Below are positions 1-8,638 of a DNA stretch of 64,000 nucleotides, piece after piece. Both the position numbers and the translations under genes were made by a program. The stretch is from Lachnospiraceae bacterium. Lineage in GTDB: Bacteria > Bacillota > Clostridia > Lachnospirales > Lachnospiraceae. The stretch is from positions 1-64,000 of the forward strand of contig QOUV01000004.1 in the NCBI GenBank assembly GCA_003862155.1. Reading direction: 5' to 3'. The notes under the pieces were generated by a model, which was not told where the DNA came from, searched no databases, and saw nothing but the letters and a program-made list of their open reading frames with translations. Numbering within the stretch: the stretch's first letter is position 1; each line of letters opens with the position of its first letter.

Positions 1-295
1 CAGCGCGGATCAGGTGTGCTGTCAAGGGTGGCGTCCGGTACTCAAAAGTAAAATATCTGCAGTTTTCAAGGTCCAATGTGGGCCATTTTTTTCGGCCCAG
101 GTTTTTCATAGCTTATTTGACACTACCATTTAGATTATATCAGTAATTTGCGCGCTTGCAAGCCACTTTGTGGGACAGTAGGGACGGTTCTTTCTGTCCC
201 ATTTTTTATATTTTCTGAAAATATACCAGGTAGATGTGTCCCCACTGTCCCATTTTCTGATAATGGGACAGAAAGAACCGTCCCTTGTGTCCCAG
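1..295. other. Gene-free left edge with an inverted pair of 29-bp repeats
   Basis: I see no credible gene here. Positions 172-200 and 265-293 hold two copies, in opposite orientation, of the dispersed repeat that starts GGGACA and ends TGTCCC. A partial copy lies at 236-251. Together they can fold into one long hairpin just past the fruA stop codon, so the pair may act as the 3' end of the fructose operon. A short GGGCC/GGCCC hairpin is at about 83-105. Nothing else is recognisable in the first 170 bases. Confidence 0.6.
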
Positions 296-2359
296 TCAGC
301 GGTCTTCTGCCGGGACGTCTTTTCTGAGTACTCCGAGCATGAATGCGGTCACGAGGGATCCGATCAGCCATGCGAGGAGGAAGAGCGGCCATCTGCCTAT
401 TGTTGCGATTACGAAGACGCCGCCGTGAGGTGCCATCAGTGTGCATCCGAATAACGCTGAGAGGAGGCCTGCTACTGCTGAGCCAACAAATGTTGACGGG
501 ATTACGTGAATCGGGTCAGATGCTGCGAACGGGATTGCGGCCTCTGTGATGAAGCTTGCGCCCATGACTAGATCTGAAACAAAGCCTTCCTTCTCGGTCT
601 TGTTGAATTTTTTAGGGAAGAGCTTTGTGGCGATGGCGATGCCGACTGGCGGGCACATTCCACCGATCATGACTGCTGCCATTGCTATGTAGCAAATCTG
701 TACTTCTGGATCAGAAATTTGTGATCCCTGATGAATAAGCTGATCTGCGGTAGCAAGCATTCCAGTGCCGACCAGATATGCTGCCTTGTTCAGCGGGCCG
801 CCCATATCTACAGCCATCATCGCTGCAAGTACGAGGCCTAAAAGCCATACAAGTCCGGACTTTCCAAGTGCTGTAAGTCCAACTGAAAGAGCGTTATTGA
901 TAAGTCCGATGATCGGGTTGAAGACGAAGCACATGATCACCATGACAAGGAACATGCCGACTACCGGGTAAATAAGCATCGGTCTGATACCCTGTACCGA
1001 CTTCGGAAGATTTTCAGTCGATCTCTCGAGCCAGAGAATAATGTAACCTGCAAGGAAGCCGACCGCAATACCACCGAGGAAACCCGAAACAGTATTACCA
1101 CTCTGCTGGAACGCGAACTTGTCGATAAAGTTCTGGAAACCGCCGAGGTTCTTTGGCCAAATCTTTGCAAAATTTTCGGCGACCGCATTTCCATTCGATG
1201 CGAGAAGTCCGCCGAGGAAGCCGACTGCAAGTCCCGGTTTATCAGCTATCGAGTAAGCGATAAATCCGGCAAGGACTGGAACCATCATGCCCATTGCAAG
1301 TCCGCCGACATATTTGAAAAGTGCTGAAAGCGGTACCATCGAACCGAAGTTGCTGCCGCCTGTCGTGCCGAATCCTAAGATCGTGTCGATAAGGAACGCG
1401 ATGGCTGTAAGGATTCCGCCACCAATAACGAACGGAAGCATTGCCGAAACGCCGGCCATCAGGCTGGTGTAGATCTTGTGGCCTACGCTCTCTTTTTCGC
1501 CCTCATCCTGGGATGAAGTATTAGCGCCTGCTGCCGAGTGAAAAACAGGTGCGTCTCCCTTTACTGCCTTCTGTAAAAGCTCCTCAGGTCTGGAAAAGCC
1601 ATCTGAAACTCTGGTCTGGATGAGCGGCTTTCCATCGAATCTGTCTACAGGAACCTTCGCATCAGCTGCGACAACGATTCCCTTTGCATTCTTTATCTCT
1701 TCAGCTGTAAGGACGTTCTTCGCTCCGCCAGAGCCTCTGGTCTCAACTTTTACCTTGATTCCAAGCTTGTCGCCGGCTTCCTCCAGGGCTTGTGCTGCCA
1801 TATATGTATGCGCGACACCGTTCGGGCAGCTCGTAACTGCGAGGACTTCATAGCCGGTCTCTGTCTTTGCGGCCTCTGCCTTCTTCTTCTCCTCTTCCAA
1901 TTTGCCACTCTCTGCTTTGTCGATGATCGAGAGGAATTCTTCCTTCGACTGCGCTTTTTCAAGTGAATCGACAAAACCCTCGCCCATCAGCATCTCTGAA
2001 AGTCTCGCAAGAACCTCGAGGTGAACGTTGTCCTCTGTGTTCGGCGCTGCAATAAGAAAAATCAGGTGCACCGGCTGTCCGTCGATTGAATCGAACTCAA
2101 CGCCGTCCGGAAGTACCATGGCTGCAAGCCCCGCTTTCTCGACTACGTCAGATTTGCAGTGCGGAATGGCGATTCCGTCGCCAATTCCTGTGGTCGATTC
2201 CTCTTCTCTGGCGAATACACCCTTCTCATACGCGTCGCGGTCTTTGATGTTCCCCTGTTTTACCATCAGGTCTACCATCTGCTTTAATACATCAGATTTG
2301 CCTGTGGCTTTTCCTTTCAGCTCGATACTGTCAGCTGAAAGCAGATCTCTTATTTTCAT
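296..2359 (-). CDS. fruA: PTS fructose transporter subunit IIABC
   Basis: Membrane permease that takes up fructose and phosphorylates it to fructose 1-phosphate, using phosphate passed from HPr. The 687-residue protein has the order IIA-IIB-IIC. The IIA phospho-acceptor is the His of GDGIAIPHCKS (about residue 67). The IIB Cys is in VTSCPNGVAHT (about 178). The hydrophobic IIC domain runs from about 320 to the end and contains the GPxNKAAY-type stretch (GGPLNKAAYL). I chose the ATG at 2359 because it has GGAGGAATCTT directly upstream and overlaps the fruK stop as ATGA. A reading frame extends further upstream but only over fruK. The gene is last in fruR-fruK-fruA, and its stop lies two bases from a dispersed 29-bp repeat. 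Confidence 0.96.
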   Translation of the reverse strand: MKIRDLLSADSIELKGKATGKSDVLKQMVDLMVKQGNIKDRDAYEKGVFAREEESTTGIGDGIAIPHCKSDVVEKAGLAAMVLPDGVEFDSIDGQPVHLIFLIAAPNTEDNVHLEVLARLSEMLMGEGFVDSLEKAQSKEEFLSIIDKAESGKLEEEKKKAEAAKTETGYEVLAVTSCPNGVAHTYMAAQALEEAGDKLGIKVKVETRGSGGAKNVLTAEEIKNAKGIVVAADAKVPVDRFDGKPLIQTRVSDGFSRPEELLQKAVKGDAPVFHSAAGANTSSQDEGEKESVGHKIYTSLMAGVSAMLPFVIGGGILTAIAFLIDTILGFGTTGGSNFGSMVPLSALFKYVGGLAMGMMVPVLAGFIAYSIADKPGLAVGFLGGLLASNGNAVAENFAKIWPKNLGGFQNFIDKFAFQQSGNTVSGFLGGIAVGFLAGYIILWLERSTENLPKSVQGIRPMLIYPVVGMFLVMVIMCFVFNPIIGLINNALSVGLTALGKSGLVWLLGLVLAAMMAVDMGGPLNKAAYLVGTGMLATADQLIHQGSQISDPEVQICYIAMAAVMIGGMCPPVGIAIATKLFPKKFNKTEKEGFVSDLVMGASFITEAAIPFAASDPIHVIPSTFVGSAVAGLLSALFGCTLMAPHGGVFVIATIGRWPLFLLAWLIGSLVTAFMLGVLRKDVPAEDR

Positions 2360-3282
2360 AAGATTCCTCCTTTTCCGATCTGTTCCAATAATGCTTTCAC
2401 CTCGTCCTTTGTAGCGAGGTAATCTGAAAATGCCGACGCACTTCCAGTGCATAACCCCATGTAAAATGCCTTCTCATAATCTCCACTTCCTATATATCCA
2501 TTCAGGAATCCGGCTACCATCGAGTCTCCGGCCCCGACTGAATTCTTAAGTCTGCCCTTCGGTGGCTTCGATGAAATAACGTCGCCGTCTGCCGATACCA
2601 GCAGCGCGCCCTCGCCCGCCATCGAAACGAGCACGTTCTCGGCGCCCATCTCCTGCATTTTCTTAGCGTAAGGTACGACCTCATCCACTGTATTTATCTC
2701 GACCCCGAATATCTCACCAAGCTCGTAATTATTCGGCTTCACGAGGAACGGGTGATACGGCAGCACATCCTTTAACAGGTCTCTCGTCGCATCGACAATG
2801 ATGTGAACTCCTCTGCCTTCCAGATATTTCATAATATCTCTGTACATCGTCTCCGGCATAACTGTCGGGATGCTTCCTGCGAGCACCAGATAGTCGTCTT
2901 TTTTAAGTTCATCGAACTTCTGGTAAAGCGCTTCGATATTCTTCTTCGATATAGCCGGCCCCATTCCATTGATCCCGGTCTCTTCGTCTTTGTCATCCCG
3001 AATTTTTACATTGATTCGGGAAATGCCCTCTTCTACCTCAATGAAATCCGTGTCGATTCCCTTCTCGCTCATCAGTCCCCTGATGGCCTTCCCTGTAAAT
3101 CCAGCCATAAATCCGACTGCTGTGGAATCTGTTCCGAGATTCTTAAGGACCATCGAAACGTTTAAGCCCTTGCCGCCCGGAAGCAGCAGCTCTTTCGATG
3201 TCCTGTTCACAAGTCCCAGCTTGAAATCGTCCACACTGATAATATAGTCAAGTGATGGATTGAACGTGACTGTCATTATCAT
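2356..3282 (-). CDS. fruK: 1-phosphofructokinase (PfkB family)
   Basis: Converts fructose 1-phosphate, the product of FruA, to fructose 1,6-bisphosphate with ATP. The 308-residue length is normal for the PfkB sugar kinase family. The N-terminal TVTFNPSLD is typical of FruK/LacC. The glycine-rich LLPGGKGLNVS sugar-binding signature lies at about 33-43. The C-terminal SVGAGDSMVAGF holds the catalytic Asp and anion hole. Start at 3282 follows AAGGAGG with an 11-base spacer; an ATG two codons later (3276) is also possible. The stop codon overlaps the fruA start by four bases, so the two are likely translationally coupled. Confidence 0.95.
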   Translation of the reverse strand: MIMTVTFNPSLDYIISVDDFKLGLVNRTSKELLLPGGKGLNVSMVLKNLGTDSTAVGFMAGFTGKAIRGLMSEKGIDTDFIEVEEGISRINVKIRDDKDEETGINGMGPAISKKNIEALYQKFDELKKDDYLVLAGSIPTVMPETMYRDIMKYLEGRGVHIIVDATRDLLKDVLPYHPFLVKPNNYELGEIFGVEINTVDEVVPYAKKMQEMGAENVLVSMAGEGALLVSADGDVISSKPPKGRLKNSVGAGDSMVAGFLNGYIGSGDYEKAFYMGLCTGSASAFSDYLATKDEVKALLEQIGKGGIL

Positions 3283-3330
3283 CTTGGTTCGTACCTCCTT
3301 TATTGTTATTTTTTATAAAAATTATCTTAG

Positions 3331-4077
3331 TTATGCTAATTCCTTGATATTTTTAAAGCCTTTGAATCCACGCTTCGTCAGCTTATCTGTAATGATCGTT
3401 GCTCTCTCAAAATCGCCAAACCCGATCGCCGAAACTGTGCCGAACTTCGTGTCATCCGCCAGCACATATCTGTCTTTACATGATAAAAATGCCTGGCGCT
3501 TCACCATCGCTTCCTTTAGCTCCGGCGTCGTGAAGCCTTCTTTTCTGGTGATTCCGTTCGCCCCGAAAAATCCCTTCGTGAAGTTATATTTATTCAGGGA
3601 ATCCAACGCCTCCTCGCCGACAATAGCTTCCGTGATCCGCTTGAACTCGCCGCCAAGGATATACACTTTAAATCCCTCAGACGCCAGCACCATCGCGTGA
3701 TTCACCGCATTCGTAACAAATGTCGCATCATGCTCTGTAATATACGAAAGCATCTGCTCGGTCGTCGTCCCGGCATCAATATATACAAAATCGCCGGGCT
3801 TTATTAGTGACGCCGCATAGCTTCCGATCGTCGCCTTCTCCTTCTGCTTCTGGCCTTTCCTCTTCGAAATCTCCTCATCCTTCGACGTCAGACTGCCGGT
3901 CTTCGAAATAGCTCCTCCTCTGACCCTCGTAATCCGTCCTTCGCTGTCCAGCTCATCCAAATCCCGCCTGACAGTGGATTCGCTGGCGCCGAGGAGCTTC
4001 ATGAGTTCCGCAACTGTGACAGACCCCTTCGAATCCACCGCAGAAATGATCTTCGCAAACCTTTCCTCTGTCAGCAT
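3331..4077 (-). CDS. fruR: DeoR-family regulator of the fructose operon
   Basis: Transcriptional regulator, 248 residues, with a DeoR-type helix-turn-helix at the N-terminus (SVTVAELMKLLGASESTVRR) and a sugar-phosphate-binding DeoRC domain (YIDAGTTTEQM, then FVTNAVN). Members beside fruK-fruA usually respond to fructose 1-phosphate. That role here is inferred from position. I prefer the ATG at 4077 because GGAGGG sits five bases upstream and MLTEERFAKI is the usual family N-terminus; an ATG at 4095 gives six more residues. It is first in the operon, 48 bases ahead of fruK, behind a good promoter at 4120-4148. Confidence 0.9.
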   Translation of the reverse strand: MLTEERFAKIISAVDSKGSVTVAELMKLLGASESTVRRDLDELDSEGRITRVRGGAISKTGSLTSKDEEISKRKGQKQKEKATIGSYAASLIKPGDFVYIDAGTTTEQMLSYITEHDATFVTNAVNHAMVLASEGFKVYILGGEFKRITEAIVGEEALDSLNKYNFTKGFFGANGITRKEGFTTPELKEAMVKRQAFLSCKDRYVLADDTKFGTVSAIGFGDFERATIITDKLTKRGFKGFKNIKELA

Positions 4078-4119
4078 CTTTCCCTCCAATTCCATTCATT
4101 TCCCTTCATGACGGTTCAA

Positions 4120-4148
4120 ATATTACCACCATATTCCGTACTTTTCAA
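4120..4148 (-). promoter_or_regulatory. Promoter of fruR-fruK-fruA
   Basis: On the minus strand TTGAAA (4143-4148) and TAATAT (4120-4125) are separated by exactly 17 bases, about 40 bases before the fruR start. This is a sigma-A type promoter by eye. A 15-bp palindrome lies further upstream at 4193-4207. Confidence 0.65.
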
Positions 4149-4192
4149 TCATTTCCGGTCAGAAATACTTCACAAAATTCCCCTCCCAAATT

Positions 4193-4207
4193 TGTGCAAC
4201 CTGCACA
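4193..4207. promoter_or_regulatory. Palindromic operator TGTGCA-N3-TGCACA upstream of fruR
   Basis: Perfect 6-3-6 inverted repeat TGTGCAACCTGCACA, centred about 87 bases upstream of the predicted fruR start point. The same half-sites with the same spacing recur at 18015-18029 before udp. Size and symmetry suit a Crp/Fnr dimer, and a Crp-like gene lies at 6241-6972. The pairing of protein and site is inference. Confidence 0.5.
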
Positions 4208-4211
4208 ACCT

Positions 4212-4240
4212 GGGACAGTAGGGACGGTTCTTTTTGTCCC
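4212..4240 (+). repeat. Dispersed 29-bp GGGACA...TGTCCC repeat copy
   Basis: Forward copy of the repeat, reading GGGACAGTAGGGACGG then TTCTTTTTGTCCC. It sits between the fruR promoter region and hairpin element A. Its two ends are inverted (GGGACA/TGTCCC). Confidence 0.85.
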
Positions 4241-4277
4241 ATTTTTTAAATTTTCTGATAATTGTGTTTTTTAGACC

Positions 4278-4477
4278 GAAGCAGCGCCGCGGATGGCCGG
4301 GGCTCGCTCCGTAGGATTTTTCTGTTCGCGTGCGCTCGTCTATGTGCCGCCCTCTGACCAATGTATGGTCTTATAATGGTTATGATTTTGGCGGGTGGTC
4401 ACCCGGGCGGCAACATCGCGCACGCTCACAACGAAAAATCCTAAGGTCGCGAGCCTGACCATCTGCGACGCTGCTTC
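4278..4477. repeat. Long hairpin element A (200 bp)
   Basis: The two ends are complementary over about 60 bases with scattered mismatches: the left arm starts GAAGCAGCGCCGCGGATGG and the right arm ends with its complement at GCTGCTTC. The inner left arm has TTTTTCTGTTCGCGTGCGC and GCCCTCTGACCA. The inner right arm has GTGGTCACCCGGGCGGC and CACAACGAAAAATCC. The same pair of non-identical arms occurs in elements C, D and E. No protein is encoded. It may be a structured RNA or a non-autonomous mobile element. Confidence 0.75.
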
Positions 4478-5190
4478 TGGGGTTGAAGTCATTTGTATCT
4501 GCAATAGATTATTTTTCAGGAAGTGCAATGGGACAAAGAATCTCCGCATGGGAGGGATATGGGGTAAGCACACTGAAAGTGAACTGGCGTGGACAAAAGT
4601 TTACTTCCGGCTCCGCGGAAGAGTGGTGGTTTCAATATAGGCTTACATGTAGTTGAAAATCATCAAATGTGCCTGCCTGCTGCACAGTATGGAAGAACTA
4701 ATTTCAATATTGGAATTTGCGGAGCTGGAAATATACAAGCTTCGTTCTCGCAGTTTCAGTATGGATATACATGAGACCAAAAATCTAAAAGGCAAAAAAG
4801 TCAGTCTCGATATAGATTCACGAAGCGTTGAAAATCTTAAACGCTCGAATGTACGCTCTCAATATAGCCTGTCGCGGAGCTGGAAATCTTAAATGCCTTG
4901 TAGAATATTCAGAAGCAATGGACATATATAAAAAGCTTGAAATGTACTGTTTAAGATTTTCGAGCATTATCCCACACATCTTGAGAATGCTTGAAAACTC
5001 TTTAATAATTTGACTTTCTCCCAGATCTATCTTGAGACTGGAAGAAATCCGTTGTATAAATTTCGCCCCGGAATGGGCTATACTGAAAACGTGGCCAACC
5101 AGATATCCAGGCAGAAAAAGGCAGCACTACTGATATGGGCACACTTTAATCAAAAAGCAGCGCCGCAGATACGGGCGCACTTTAACCAAA
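4478..5190. repeat. Degenerate 51-bp, 72-bp and 36-bp repeat region
   Basis: Gene-free. From about 4590 to 4900 there are degenerate repeats of roughly 51 bases (GGAGCTGGAAATCTTAAA, then CTCTCAATATAG). One copy of the 72-base repeat found at 9127 lies near 5052-5120 (TTGTATAAATTTCGCCCCG). A 36-base tandem repeat (AAAAAGCAGCGCCGCAGATA) runs from about 5115 into hairpin B. The order of units parallels the region 8620-9540. I found no open frame with a ribosome site that looks like a gene. Confidence 0.7.
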
Positions 5191-5300
5191 AAGCAGCACC
5201 GCAGATAGAGTCGGGCTCGCGACCTTAGGATTTTTCATAGAGCGCGCACGCGAACAGAAAAATCCTAAGGAGCTAGACCGACCATCCGCGGCGCTGCTTC
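5191..5300. repeat. Short hairpin element B (110 bp, core deleted)
   Basis: The outer stem is nearly the same as in elements A and D: AAGCAGCACCGCAGATAG at the left and CCGCGGCGCTGCTT at the right, plus CCTTAGGATTTTT against AAAAATCCTAAGG. The GC-rich inner part seen in A, C, D and E is missing, leaving only GAGCGCGCACGCGAACAG between the arms. It looks like an internally deleted copy in the same orientation as C and D. Confidence 0.7.
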
Positions 5301-5339
5301 GGACTATAAATACATAATGTGTCAGAAAATTCAAAAAAT

Positions 5340-5406
5340 GGGACAGAAAGAACCGTCCCCAGTGTCCCACAAAAAGTTGGACAGAAAGAACCGTCCCTAG
5401 TGTACC
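5340..5406 (-). repeat. Two tandem 29-bp repeat copies over the punA stop
   Basis: Two reverse-orientation copies at 5340-5368 and 5378-5406. The second is slightly degenerate and contains the punA stop codon (5397-5399), so the last residues of PunA are encoded by repeat sequence. Confidence 0.8.
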
Positions 5407-6221
5407 ACCTGGACGAAGTGCATGACGAGGCGCTCGAACTTGTCTTTGACGGCGTCGGCGGTGGCCTTGACTTCTTCGTGGTTTAGTGGCTGGTCGAGGA
5501 TGCCTGCTGCCATGTTGGTGATGCAGGAGACGCCGGCGACGCGGAGTCCCATGTGGTTGGCCGCGATTGCCTCGACTACTGTGCTCATGCCGGCAGCATC
5601 TGCGCCGAGGGTGCGGAGCATCTTAATCTCAGTCGGAGTCTCGTAGCTTGGTCCGGTGAGCTGGATATAGACGCCCTTTTGGAGGGTGATTCCGGTGGCG
5701 GCGGCCGAGTCCTCAAGCTGGCTGATAAGAGCCTTGTCATAAACTGAGGACATGTCCGGAAAACGAACGCCGAGTTCGTCCGGATTTTGGCCTATAAGCG
5801 GATTCTGAACAAAAACAGAGATGTGATCTCTTATGATCATCAAATCGCCCGGCTTGAAATCAGTATTGATACCGCCTGCTGCATTAGTCAGCAGGATGAT
5901 CTTTGCGCCGAGAAGGCCCATGATGCGGACAGGCATTACGACCTCGGACATTTTGTAGCCCTCGTAAAAGTGCACTCTTCCGCTCATGCATACGACTTTG
6001 CGTCCGGAAAGATTTCCGAAGATAAATTTTCCATCGTGACCGGAAACTGTCGATACCGGGAAGCCCTCGATATCTTTGTATGAAATCTCGCAGACCTTGT
6101 CGATCTTTTCGGAGAGGCCTCCCAGGCCGCTTCCGAGTGTGATGCCGATCTCCGGCACGAAATCAGTTACTTTTCTAATGCTTTTAAGCGCTTTTTGAAG
6201 CTGCTCGTAAATCTCTGACAT
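5397..6221 (-). CDS. punA: Purine-nucleoside phosphorylase, trimeric type
   Basis: Cytosolic enzyme that splits (deoxy)inosine and (deoxy)guanosine with phosphate into base and (deoxy)ribose 1-phosphate. The 274 residues match the trimeric (PunA/PNP) class. Visible motifs: GSGLGGL (phosphate loop), SGHDGKF, RVHFYEGY, TNAAGGIN, GPSYETPTEI and TNMAAG, which carries the purine-contacting Asn. The start is preceded by GGGAGG. It is the last gene of deoC-add-crp-punA, 19 bases after crp. Its stop codon lies inside a dispersed repeat, so the C-terminal VQVVH may have been altered by the repeat's arrival. Confidence 0.94.
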   Translation of the reverse strand: MSEIYEQLQKALKSIRKVTDFVPEIGITLGSGLGGLSEKIDKVCEISYKDIEGFPVSTVSGHDGKFIFGNLSGRKVVCMSGRVHFYEGYKMSEVVMPVRIMGLLGAKIILLTNAAGGINTDFKPGDLMIIRDHISVFVQNPLIGQNPDELGVRFPDMSSVYDKALISQLEDSAAATGITLQKGVYIQLTGPSYETPTEIKMLRTLGADAAGMSTVVEAIAANHMGLRVAGVSCITNMAAGILDQPLNHEEVKATADAVKDKFERLVMHFVQVVH

Positions 6222-6240
6222 AAAAACCTCCCTTTAAAAA

Positions 6241-6972
6241 TCAATCCGAAATGAACCGATTCAGATATTCTCTCATTTTTCTGTATTGCTGTTTGTTTAT
6301 TTTAAAAACGCTGCGGTTGTGATCAAAAAAACCTTCCTCGTCAAGCTGCTGGACCACACGGTTTACAGTGCGGACAGAAAGTCCCGAAAAATCAGCGATC
6401 TGCTGCCTTGTAAACGTCAGCCTGCAGTTCCCCTTCTGGTCTGCGCGGTCCTCGTACTCGAGCGCAAGGAGCATCAGAAGCGAATCTTTGCCGGGCAGGA
6501 ACCTGAAAACCCTGTCGCGCCTGGCCTCTCTCAGGAGATACTCGCAGGTATCCTTCGTCAGAAGTTTCAGGGCGTGCGAGTCCTTGTCCATCCACCTCTC
6601 GTAGGCCGAACGCTCCATCTTGAAAAAAATGCAGTCCGTTTCAGTCTGAAGAGTTGCCGCGTATAGGTCGTAACCAAGCAGGCTCTCCATCGTTCCAAAA
6701 GATTCGAACGCCGAATAAGTCGTGAATTTGTAATTTGTCCCGAGCACCCTGTGCTCAATGGCCGACACTTCTCCTTTTATCAGGAAATATACGCGGCTCG
6801 CAGGGTCATTTTCCCTGACAAAATGCGTGCCGCTCGGTATCTCCCTGATCTCCATCTCCTGAAAAATTCCAAGAGGGGCATTCTTGAAGAGCTCCTTTAG
6901 AACATCCTGGACTGACTCCGGCAATTGCTCCGAATAATCTAAAATTGAATTAACTGCTGCATGTTCGATCAT
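6241..6972 (-). CDS. Crp/Fnr-family transcriptional regulator
   Basis: 243-residue DNA-binding regulator. The N-terminal cyclic-nucleotide-binding-like beta barrel spans about 30-140 (IPSGTHFVRENDPASRVYFL is the roll). A long dimer helix follows, then a Crp-type winged helix with TRQQIADFSGLSVRTVNRVV at about 187-206. No cysteine cluster for an Fe-S centre is visible. The recognition helix SVRTVNR differs from E. coli CRP (SRETVGR), so the site preference should differ. The start overlaps the add stop as ATGA. Its place inside a nucleoside-catabolic operon suggests that it controls nucleoside genes; the TGTGCA-N3-TGCACA palindromes are candidate targets. Confidence 0.85.
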   Translation of the reverse strand: MIEHAAVNSILDYSEQLPESVQDVLKELFKNAPLGIFQEMEIREIPSGTHFVRENDPASRVYFLIKGEVSAIEHRVLGTNYKFTTYSAFESFGTMESLLGYDLYAATLQTETDCIFFKMERSAYERWMDKDSHALKLLTKDTCEYLLREARRDRVFRFLPGKDSLLMLLALEYEDRADQKGNCRLTFTRQQIADFSGLSVRTVNRVVQQLDEEGFFDHNRSVFKINKQQYRKMREYLNRFISD

Positions 6973-7949
6973 AAAAATGCTTCAAGTTCTTTTAATATAT
7001 CATTTTTCGTTGCTTCATCTGCAAATGAGGCGTTAACCGCATTTTTTTCAAGTGAGACGAGCTCAGCGTCAGTCAGGTTGGCAACGCCCTTCGCACTCTC
7101 GAGCTCATCCGTAAGCGTCGTATTTGAAACTGTCCTGTTGTCCGTATTTATCGTGGCCATGATTCCGGCATCGATAAATTCGCGGAGCGGGTAGATCCCG
7201 GTCACTGCCTTCGTTTGAAAATTGCTGGTCGGGCACATTTCAATTGGGATGCCCTTCTCTACAAACTCATTTTCGAGCTCTCTTATGCCCTGCATCCTGA
7301 CTCCGTGGCCAATACGCTTCGCTCCAAATGACAAAGCCGCTCTGATGCTTGATTCTCCGTCAGCCTCACCTGCGTGAATAATGTACGGCACATTTCTGGT
7401 GCGGGCAGCCTTGAAAAGCTCCTTGAATCCACTCGTCGGGTAGACTGCCTCAGCGCCTGCGAGGTCCATGCAGCAGACCCCCTTTCCAAGGTATTTTTCT
7501 ACGAGTGAAAGAGTCCCGAGATTTTTTTCAAGGTCAAAGTGCCTCATGGCGCAGAGGATGATGTTGCCCTTTACGCCATATTTTAAAGTACCGGCGCGAA
7601 GGCCTTCGATCGACGCCGCGACCGCATCGTCGGGAGTCATTGCATTTCCCGCTTCCGCAAGGCAGAACGGGTCAAAACGGATCTCCATGTAGCGGACATT
7701 TTCTGCATCTGCCTGTGCGAGGACATCCATTACACCGTCTCTTACAGCATCAGGCGTAGAGAGCGCCTTGATCTCGGCGTCAAATTTTTCCAGGTATTCG
7801 TTCAGGCTCGCGCACTCTATGGAAACTGAGAGATCTTTGAAATCCAGGCTTCGCCCGAGGTGACTGCTGATAAATTCCGGCGAAAGTGATCCGTCGAGAT
7901 GACAGTGCAGTTCAACTTTCGGCAGCGCTTTTATCTGTTCTCTGTCCAT
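6969..7949 (-). CDS. add: Adenosine deaminase
   Basis: Hydrolyses adenosine or deoxyadenosine to inosine or deoxyinosine plus ammonia, feeding PunA. The 326 residues form the metal-dependent amidohydrolase fold. Zinc ligands are seen in VELHCHLDGS (HxH, about 14-16) and IIHAGEADG; the catalytic Glu/His region follows in RIGHGVRM, and the metal Asp is in TINTDNRTVSNTTL. The start follows TAGGAGCG within the last bases of deoC. The four-base overlap with crp suggests coupled translation. Confidence 0.93.
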   Translation of the reverse strand: MDREQIKALPKVELHCHLDGSLSPEFISSHLGRSLDFKDLSVSIECASLNEYLEKFDAEIKALSTPDAVRDGVMDVLAQADAENVRYMEIRFDPFCLAEAGNAMTPDDAVAASIEGLRAGTLKYGVKGNIILCAMRHFDLEKNLGTLSLVEKYLGKGVCCMDLAGAEAVYPTSGFKELFKAARTRNVPYIIHAGEADGESSIRAALSFGAKRIGHGVRMQGIRELENEFVEKGIPIEMCPTSNFQTKAVTGIYPLREFIDAGIMATINTDNRTVSNTTLTDELESAKGVANLTDAELVSLEKNAVNASFADEATKNDILKELEAFL

Positions 7950-7952
7950 TAA

Positions 7953-8594
7953 TTACGCTCCTATAATTTTTAAAGTAGCCGAAGTTCCAAGTCTTGTAGC
8001 TCCAGCCTTTACCATAGATTCGGCCTCTTCGGCTGAGTGGATTCCGCCGCTGGCCTTAACACCGAGCCTGTCGCCAACTGTCTTTTTCATGATGGCAACA
8101 TCCTCTGCCTTGGCACCGCCTGTTGAAAATCCGGTCGAAGTCTTTACAAAATCAGCACCACCATTTTCAGAGAGCTCACAGGCCTTAACCTTCTCATCGT
8201 CTGTCAAAAGACAACACTCGATAATGACCTTTAAGATCTTGCCCGCGCAGGCATCGCGAACAGCCTTGATGTCATCAAGAACAACGTCGTATTTTTTATC
8301 CTTTAAAGCAGCGACATTAATAACCATGTCGATCTCGTCGGCGCCATCTTCTACAGCTGTCTTTGCCTCGAAGGCCTTAGACTTCGTGCTCATCTGTCCG
8401 AGAGGGAAGCCAACGACAGTAGTAGTGTGGATGCCTGTTCCCTTCAGGGCATCAGCGACATATTTTGTATAGTAAGAGTTGCAGCAGACAGACATGAAAT
8501 CATATTTCTTAGCCTCAGCGATGATCTGATCCATCTGAGCCTGAGTGGCATCTGCTTTTAAAAGTGTATGGTCAAATAACTTGTGATCTAACAT
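7953..8594 (-). CDS. deoC: Deoxyribose-phosphate aldolase
   Basis: Class I aldolase splitting 2-deoxyribose 5-phosphate into glyceraldehyde 3-phosphate and acetaldehyde, the final step of deoxynucleoside breakdown. 213 residues, a usual length. The Schiff-base Lys is in FVKTSTGF, and the second conserved Lys is in VKASGGIHS. The start has AAAAGGAG upstream. It is the first gene of this operon. Directly upstream (from about 8621) begins the 103-bp repeat array, which must either carry the promoter or separate the gene from it. I saw no convincing -35/-10 pair in the 45 bases between. Confidence 0.95.
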   Translation of the reverse strand: MLDHKLFDHTLLKADATQAQMDQIIAEAKKYDFMSVCCNSYYTKYVADALKGTGIHTTTVVGFPLGQMSTKSKAFEAKTAVEDGADEIDMVINVAALKDKKYDVVLDDIKAVRDACAGKILKVIIECCLLTDDEKVKACELSENGGADFVKTSTGFSTGGAKAEDVAIMKKTVGDRLGVKASGGIHSAEEAESMVKAGATRLGTSATLKIIGA

Positions 8595-8638
8595 AATAAT
8601 CTCCTTTTATATAATTTATTGTTCTCAAAATCAGAGTT

